64,000 nt of DNA, taken from NCBI RefSeq assembly GCF_000019085.1, contig NC_010321.1, forward strand, positions 372,001-436,000, given 5' to 3'. The stretch comes from Thermoanaerobacter pseudethanolicus ATCC 33223. GTDB taxonomy: Bacteria; Bacillota; Thermoanaerobacteria; Thermoanaerobacterales; Thermoanaerobacteraceae. The notes under the pieces were generated by a model. It saw only the letters and a list, made by a program, of their open reading frames with translations. It did no database searches and was not told the DNA's origin. The position numbers were made by a program, and so were the translations under genes. Positions 58,482-64,000 of the stretch are shown here, piece by piece; the stretch's first letter is position 1, and each line of letters opens with the position of its first letter.

Positions 58482-58748
58482 ATGGAAGACTTGCAAATTG
58501 GTCAGGTAGTGCGGAGCAAAGCAGGTCGCGACAAAGGCAGAGTTTTTGTAGTTGTAGGAAAGTTTGATGACCAACACGTTCTTGTAGCCGATGGGGACCT
58601 TCGAAAGATAGAAAAACCTAAGAAAAAAAAGTTTAAACATCTTCAGAGGTATAATGACGTGATTTGGCAGATTAAAGAAAAAATACTAAGGGGAGATAAA
58701 ATAACTAATGAAGAAATCAGAAAATTTTTAGAACCTTATAAATCCTAA
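58482..58748 (+). CDS. KOW-domain RNA-binding protein (L14e-like)
   Basis: This 88-residue basic protein begins MEDLQIGQVVRSKAGRDKGRVFVVVGKFDDQHVLVADGDLRKIEKPKKKKFKHLQ, a KOW/L14e-type RNA-binding fold. Clostridial genomes commonly have it between map and infA. The exact role is unknown. ATG 58482 lies nine bases after AAGAGGTGA. Confidence 0.88.
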   Translation: MEDLQIGQVVRSKAGRDKGRVFVVVGKFDDQHVLVADGDLRKIEKPKKKKFKHLQRYNDVIWQIKEKILRGDKITNEEIRKFLEPYKS

Positions 58749-58772
58749 GTCAATAAGGAGGAATGGATATCC

Positions 58773-59121
<349 letters not shown>

Positions 59122-59132
59122 GAGGTGTGAAA

Positions 59133-59501
59133 ATGGCGAGAATTGCAGGCGTTGACTTGCCAAGAGATAAACGAGTTGAAATCGCTTTGACATATATATA
59201 TGGAATTGGCCGTTCTCGTTCAAATGAGATACTTGCTAAAGCAGGTGTAAATCCAGACACAAGAGTCAAGGATTTAACAGAAGAAGAAGTTTCTAGATTG
59301 AGAGAGATAATTGATAAAGAATACAAAGTTGAAGGCGACTTAAGAAAAGAAGTTGCCATGAATATCAAAAGATTAATGGATATAGGATGCTATAGAGGAA
59401 TAAGGCACAAAAGAGGTTTACCCGTAAGAGGTCAAAGAACAAGGACTAATGCTAGAACGAGAAAAGGTCCAAGGAAAACTGTTGCTAAGAAGAAGAAGTA
59501 A
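59133..59501 (+). CDS. rpsM: 30S ribosomal protein S13
   Basis: The 122-residue protein begins [34 protein letters not shown] and ends in the basic tail [24 protein letters not shown] 59133 follows AGGAGG by seven bases; the GTG at 59127 abuts it. Confidence 0.97.
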   Translation: MARIAGVDLPRDKRVEIALTYIYGIGRSRSNEILAKAGVNPDTRVKDLTEEEVSRLREIIDKEYKVEGDLRKEVAMNIKRLMDIGCYRGIRHKRGLPVRGQRTRTNARTRKGPRKTVAKKKK

Positions 59502-59519
59502 TAATAAGGAGGGGAAATA

Positions 59520-59912
59520 ATGGCTAAAAGAGTAAAAAGAGCTGGCAGAAAACGCGAGAAAAAACACGTAGAAAGAGGAATTGCCCATATTCATTCTACG
59601 TTTAACAATACTATTGTGACTATAACAGACCCAGCTGGAAATACAATTTCTTGGGCAAGTGCTGGTACAATAGGCTTTAAAGGCTCAAGAAAATCAACTC
59701 CATTTGCAGCACAAATGGCGGCAGAATCAGCTGCAAAATCTGCAATGGAGCATGGTATGAAAACTGTAGATGTATATGTTAAAGGACCTGGTGCTGGTAG
59801 AGAAGCAGCAATAAGAGCTTTACAGGCTGCTGGCCTTGAAGTGAGTCTTATAAAAGATGTGACTCCAATTCCCCACAATGGCTGCAGACCACCTAAGAGG
59901 AGAAGAGTATAA
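59520..59912 (+). CDS. rpsK: 30S ribosomal protein S11
   Basis: The 130-residue protein contains [46 protein letters not shown] and ends [22 protein letters not shown] precedes the ATG. Confidence 0.98.
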   Translation: MAKRVKRAGRKREKKHVERGIAHIHSTFNNTIVTITDPAGNTISWASAGTIGFKGSRKSTPFAAQMAAESAAKSAMEHGMKTVDVYVKGPGAGREAAIRALQAAGLEVSLIKDVTPIPHNGCRPPKRRRV

Positions 59913-59924
59913 GGAGGTGCGATT

Positions 59925-60545
59925 ATGGGAAGATATACAGGACCAACTTGCAGATTGTGCAGAAGAGAAGGCATGAAATTATATTTAAAAGGAGATAAAT
60001 GTTATACAGACAAATGTCCTTTTGCAAGAAGAGGATATGCACCAGGACAACATGGACAAGAAAAGAAAAAACTCACTAACTACGGCATGCAACTACGAGA
60101 AAAACAAAAACTCAAAAGGTACTATGGCGTTTTAGAGAGACAGTTTGAAAGGCTCTATGAAGAAGCAGAAAGAATGAAAGGAATTACAGGTGAAAACTTA
60201 TTGCAGCTTTTAGAAAGACGTCTTGACAATGTAGTGTTTAGATTGGGCTTTGCTGCGTCTAGACCACAAGCTAGACAATTGGTAAGCCATGGACATATAG
60301 AAGTAAATGGTAAGAAAGTTGATATACCATCTTTCTTAGTAAAACCAGGGGATGTAATATCTGTGAGGGAAAAAAGCCGTTCAATGGAATTAATAAAGAA
60401 TAATTTAGAAGTATCAAGAAACGTACCTGACTGGTTAGAACTCAATAAAGATGCTTTTGAAGGTAGAGTAGTTTCATTGCCGAGAAGAGAACATATAGAT
60501 CTGCCTATCCAAGAGCACTTGATTGTTGAGTTATATTCTAAGTAA
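59925..60545 (+). CDS. rpsD: 30S ribosomal protein S4, zinc-finger form
   Basis: The 206-residue protein has an N-terminal zinc motif ([24 protein letters not shown]) and an S4 RNA-binding domain ([40 protein letters not shown]). S4 nucleates 30S assembly and can regulate the alpha operon. AAGGAGGTG precedes the ATG. Confidence 0.98.
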   Translation: MGRYTGPTCRLCRREGMKLYLKGDKCYTDKCPFARRGYAPGQHGQEKKKLTNYGMQLREKQKLKRYYGVLERQFERLYEEAERMKGITGENLLQLLERRLDNVVFRLGFAASRPQARQLVSHGHIEVNGKKVDIPSFLVKPGDVISVREKSRSMELIKNNLEVSRNVPDWLELNKDAFEGRVVSLPRREHIDLPIQEHLIVELYSK

Positions 60546-60593
60546 TGATTATAATCGGTTACCCTCATAAAACAGTTAAAAGGAGGGTTCACA

Positions 60594-61541
60594 GTGTTTG
60601 AAATGATTGAACCAAAAATAGAGATTATTGAGCAGTCGGAAGATGGGACGTATGGAAAGTTTGTAGTAGAGCCTTTAGAAAGAGGATATGGCATAACTCT
60701 TGGAAATTCTTTAAGAAGAGTGCTTTTGTCCTCTCTTCCTGGTGCTGCTCCTAAATCTGTGAAGATAGATGGGGTATTACATGAATTTTCAACCCTACCA
60801 GGAGTTAAAGAGGATGTAGTAGAAATTATACTTAACCTTAAAGAAGTTGCAGTTAAATTGCATTCAGATGAACCAGTGGTAGGGCGCATAGATGTAGAAG
60901 GAAGAGGAGAAGTTACTGCAGGTCATATAAAAGGCAGTGCCGATATAGAAATTTTAAACCCTGACCATCATATAGCTACTTTAAGTGACGATGGTAAACT
61001 CCATATGGAGATTGTGTTTGTCAAAGGAAAGGGTTATGTGCCTTCAGATAAAAACAAAGAGCCTAACCAACCGATAGGCGTCATTCCAGTTGATTCTATT
61101 TTTACACCAGTAAAAAGGGTAAGCTACAATGTAGAAAATACTCGTGTAGGCCATGTTACAGACTATGATAAACTTACTTTGGAAGTATGGACAAATGGAG
61201 CTGTCACGCCTAAAGAAGCTATTAGTATGGCTTCTGACATGTTGATTAAGTACTTTCAAAAATTTATATCTTTTACTGGCGAATACAAAAGTTCAGATAT
61301 TTTTGTGGACAAACCTGAGAAAAAAGTCGAGAAACCTCTTGATATGACAATTGAAGAATTAGACTTATCTGTTAGGTCCTATAATTGCTTAAAGAGAGCT
61401 GGAATAAATACAGTACAAGAGCTCACTCAAAAGACAGAAGAAGAGATGATGAAAGTCAGAAATTTGGGTAAAAAATCTTTAGAAGAGGTTAAACAAAAAC
61501 TCGAAGCATTAGGACTTAGCTTAAAAAAGGCAGACGAATAA
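60594..61541 (+). CDS. rpoA: RNA polymerase alpha subunit
   Basis: The 315-residue subunit has the N-terminal dimerisation domain ([28 protein letters not shown], conserved) and the C-terminal DNA/activator-binding domain ([55 protein letters not shown]). It starts with GTG behind AAAGGAGGG; ATG 60603 is an alternative. Confidence 0.98.
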
Positions 61542-61554
61542 AGGAGGGTTGAAG

Positions 61555-61893
61555 GTGGGTTACAGAAAATTAGGCCGTCCTTCTGACCAGAGGAGGGCTA
61601 TGCTTAGAAATTTAGTCACAGATTTTTTGAAATATGGCAGAATAACTACAACAGAGGCGCGAGCAAAAGAGGTTCGCAGCATTTCTGAAAAAATGATTAC
61701 TCTCGGTAAAAGAGGCGATTTACACGCAAGAAGGCAGGCTTTAGCCTATATCTTAGATGAAAGTGTAGTAAAGAAGTTATTTGACGAAATAGCACCAAAA
61801 TACAAAGACAGACAAGGTGGTTACACAAGAATTTTAAAACTTGGGCCTCGCAGAGGAGATGGCGCACCATTAGTAATTATTGAATTAGTGTAA
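61555..61893 (+). CDS. rplQ: 50S ribosomal protein L17
   Basis: The 112-residue protein starts with GTG as [41 protein letters not shown] and ends with [17 protein letters not shown] 61555 lies seven bases after AGGAGG. Last gene of the ribosomal cluster, followed by a terminator. Confidence 0.97.
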   Translation: MGYRKLGRPSDQRRAMLRNLVTDFLKYGRITTTEARAKEVRSISEKMITLGKRGDLHARRQALAYILDESVVKKLFDEIAPKYKDRQGGYTRILKLGPRRGDGAPLVIIELV

Positions 61894-61902
61894 GCAATCG
61901 AA

Positions 61903-61940
61903 GGGGTTAAGTTTGGTGCCGCAACTTAATCCCTATTTTT
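61903..61940 (+). terminator. Terminator of the ribosomal protein cluster
   Basis: GGGGTTAAGTT / AACTTAATCCC, with one G-U pair, is followed by TATTTTTC. It separates rplQ from the ECF transporter genes. Confidence 0.88.
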
Positions 61941-61975
61941 CATAAAGGAGTTTAACTTAAAAGAAGGTGTCCTTA

Positions 61976-62809
61976 ATGGAACACGTAATAAATACACAAA
62001 ATTTATCTTTTGAATATCATGCCGAAGAACAAACTCGACACCTAGTTTTAAAGGATATAAATTTACAGTTTGAAAAAGGACAGTTTATAGGGATAATTGG
62101 TCATAATGGGTCAGGCAAGTCAACACTTGCTAAACATTTTAATGCACTTTTATTGCCGACAGAAGGAAAAGTATATGTAAAAGGAATGGACACCAAGGAT
62201 ACAAATCATTTGTGGGATATAAGACAGGCTGCTGGGCTTGTTTTTCAAAATCCAGATAATCAAATAGTTGCTGCTATAGTTGAAGAGGATGTAGCTTTTG
62301 GTCCAGAAAATTTAGGGATTCCACCTGATGAAATAAGAGAAAGAGTTGAATATGCTCTTAAAGCGGTAGGTATGTGGGAATACAAAGATTATCCTCCTCA
62401 CATGCTCTCAGGTGGACAAAAGCAAAGAGTTGCCATTGCTGGGATAATTGCAATGAAGCCAGAGTGCATAATTTTAGATGAACCAACGGCAATGCTTGAC
62501 CCAATAGGAAGAAGGGAAGTCATTTCTACCATAAAAAAGCTCAACAAAGAAGATGGGATTACTGTAATACTCATAACACATTTTATGGAAGAAGTAGTAG
62601 ATGCAGATAGAGTTATTGTAATGGATGATGGAAAAGTAGTGTTAGATGGTACTCCTAAAGAAGTATTTAAAGAAGTTACTCTTTTAAAAAAGATTGGCCT
62701 TAGTGTGCCCCAAGTTACAGAGTTGGCACACCAATTGAAGAGAGAAGGCTTTGACGTCCCTCTAGATATTTTAACAGTAGAAGAAATGGTGGAATTTTTA
62801 TGCCGATAA
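61976..62809 (+). CDS. ecfA1: ECF transporter ATPase EcfA1 (CbiO-type)
   Basis: The 277-residue ATPase energises vitamin uptake by energy-coupling-factor transporters. Walker A is GHNGSGKST, the Q-loop region FQNPDNQIV, the signature [13 protein letters not shown] and Walker [16 protein letters not shown] 61976 follows AGAAGGTG by eight bases. It overlaps ecfA2 by ten bases; ecfT follows, so the general ECF module is in the normal Firmicute place behind rplQ. Confidence 0.96.
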   Translation: MEHVINTQNLSFEYHAEEQTRHLVLKDINLQFEKGQFIGIIGHNGSGKSTLAKHFNALLLPTEGKVYVKGMDTKDTNHLWDIRQAAGLVFQNPDNQIVAAIVEEDVAFGPENLGIPPDEIRERVEYALKAVGMWEYKDYPPHMLSGGQKQRVAIAGIIAMKPECIILDEPTAMLDPIGRREVISTIKKLNKEDGITVILITHFMEEVVDADRVIVMDDGKVVLDGTPKEVFKEVTLLKKIGLSVPQVTELAHQLKREGFDVPLDILTVEEMVEFLCR

Positions 62810-63660
62810 AAGTAGAAAATTTAAGCTTTGTGTATAATGAAGGGACGCCATATGCTACTGTTGCTTTAAATAATGTTACTTTTGAAATACAGGATGAAGA
62901 GTTCGTGGGAATCATCGGGCACACAGGGTCGGGTAAATCTACGTTAATACAACATTTAAATGGGCTTTTAAAACCTACTTCAGGGAAAATATATATAAAT
63001 GGAGTAGACATAACAGACAAAAAAGTCAGTTTGAAAGATGTACGAAAAGAAGTAGGATTAGTTTTTCAATATCCTGAATATCAACTTTTTGAAGAAACCA
63101 TTTTTAAAGATATAGCCTTTGGCCCTACTAATTTGGGACTTAGCGAAGAAGAAATTGAAAAAAGAGTATATGAAGCAATGGATATTGTTGGAATCAGTAG
63201 AGAATTAGCAGATAAATCTCCTTTTGAAGTATCAGGTGGCCAAAAACGTAGGATTGCGATAGCAGGAATATTGGCGATGAAGCCTAAAATTTTGATATTA
63301 GATGAACCTACTGCAGGCCTTGATCCAAAGGGGAAGGAAGAGATTTTAAACAAAATTAAAGAAATTCATGATAAATATAAGATGATAACAATTTTGGTAT
63401 CCCATAGCATGGAAGATATAGCTAGATTTGCAGATAAAATAATTGTGATGAACAAAGGAAGAATAGAAGTTATTGGAACTCCAAGAGAGGTATTTAGAGA
63501 AGCTGAAAAATTGGAAAAGATAGGATTAGGGGTACCACAAATAACTTCTCTCGCAAGAGAATTACAAAAAAAAGGCGTAGCAATTCCAGAAGATATATTA
63601 ACAATTGAAGAAGCAAAGGAATATATAGTTCGTTATCTCAGGGGGACTAAAAATGTTTAG
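62800..63660 (+). CDS. ecfA2: ECF transporter ATPase EcfA2
   Basis: The 286-residue second ATPase has Walker [10 protein letters not shown], the Q-loop FQYPEYQLF, signature [13 protein letters not shown] and Walker [14 protein letters not shown]. It pairs with EcfA1 as a heterodimer. The start lies inside the ecfA1 end, and the stop overlaps ecfT by eight bases. Confidence 0.96.
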   Translation: MPIKVENLSFVYNEGTPYATVALNNVTFEIQDEEFVGIIGHTGSGKSTLIQHLNGLLKPTSGKIYINGVDITDKKVSLKDVRKEVGLVFQYPEYQLFEETIFKDIAFGPTNLGLSEEEIEKRVYEAMDIVGISRELADKSPFEVSGGQKRRIAIAGILAMKPKILILDEPTAGLDPKGKEEILNKIKEIHDKYKMITILVSHSMEDIARFADKIIVMNKGRIEVIGTPREVFREAEKLEKIGLGVPQITSLARELQKKGVAIPEDILTIEEAKEYIVRYLRGTKNV

Positions 63661-64000
63661 AAATATAACTATTGGGCAATATATCCCTGGTGATTCGGTA
63701 GTTCACAAGTTGGATCCGAGAATCAAAATAATTATCACTTTTATATTTATAGTAGCCACATTCTTGATAAATAAACTTTCAGGTTACCTTTTTGCGGTTT
63801 TTTACCTTTATTTGATAATAACAATTTCTAAAATACCTTTTAGCTATATTTTAAAAGGGTTAAGACCAGTTATTATAATTCTTTTACTGACAGTGAGTTT
63901 AAACATGTTTTTTACCCCTGGGGGAACGATATTATATACCTTAGGACCATTGAAAATTACTACTACTGGGTTGCGATTAGCTGTATTTATGGGATTGAGA
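63653..64000 (+). CDS. ecfT: ECF transporter transmembrane subunit EcfT (3' end cut by window)
   Basis: The frame opens with ATG at 63653, overlapping the ecfA2 stop, and runs off the window. The 116 visible residues begin [26 protein letters not shown], the typical EcfT entry with the HxLDPR motif, followed by hydrophobic segments (about 24-40, 45-62, 73-92). It links the ATPases to exchangeable S-components, none of which is in the window. Confidence 0.95.
   Translation, partial: MFRNITIGQYIPGDSVVHKLDPRIKIIITFIFIVATFLINKLSGYLFAVFYLYLIITISKIPFSYILKGLRPVIIILLLTVSLNMFFTPGGTILYTLGPLKITTTGLRLAVFMGLR

Overview
The window reads as about 64 kb of chromosome from an AT-rich, thermophilic clostridium, most likely Thermoanaerobacter or a close relative. 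This is an inference from the low GC content, the A/G-rich purine-loaded coding strands, strong AGGAGG ribosome binding sites, zinc-type S14 and L24, an enzyme I of exactly 573 residues, and the Firmicute gene order ctsR-mcsA-mcsB-clpC-radA ... sigH-rpmG-secE-nusG. No database search was possible. Apart from one small gene near 17 kb, all genes lie on the + strand.

Layout. 1-560: 3' end of a diguanylate cyclase gene. 781-4690: a sugar PTS operon of the fructose/mannitol class (PRD activator, EIIA, EIIC, EIIB), with a perfect palindrome upstream that is probably its operator; ptsI (enzyme I) follows as its own unit, then an EF-G paralogue and an NAD(P)-malic enzyme. 10.0-16.3 kb: the CtsR heat-shock operon (ctsR, mcsA, mcsB, clpC) behind a classical CtsR box, then radA. 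16.3-17.3 kb: a GC-rich structured element and a MazG-like gene on the - strand, at the place where Bacillus carries disA. 17.3-29.6 kb: yacL, ispD, a lipase-like hydrolase, ispF, proS, a TM1266-like gene, a second copy of the GC-rich element in reverse orientation, gltX, a cysteine T-box, cysE, cysS, mrnC, rlmB, rae1 (yacP) and sigH.

29.6-62 kb is the transcription-translation supercluster: tRNA-Thr, tuf1, rpmG, secE, nusG, rplK, rplA, an L10 leader with attenuator, rplJ, rplL, rpoB, rpoC, an L7Ae-type protein, rpsL, rpsG, fusA, tuf2, then S10-spc-alpha from rpsJ to rplQ with secY, adk, map and infA embedded. rpmD (L30) is missing from its usual place between rpsE and rplO. The window ends in the ECF transporter genes ecfA1, ecfA2 and a cut ecfT.

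The most unusual signal is the pair of GC-rich elements at 16377-16591 and 23100-23305. They are inverted relative to each other, share sequence, and differ by compensatory changes in several helices. This points to a dispersed structured RNA or RNA-bearing mobile element that carries no gene of its own. Other points worth a second look are the PTS operator palindrome, the tuf1 copy whose homology to tuf2 begins inside the fusA 3' end, a cysteine cluster in EF-Tu, an EF-G paralogue lacking the catalytic histidine, and several hairpins over ribosome binding sites.
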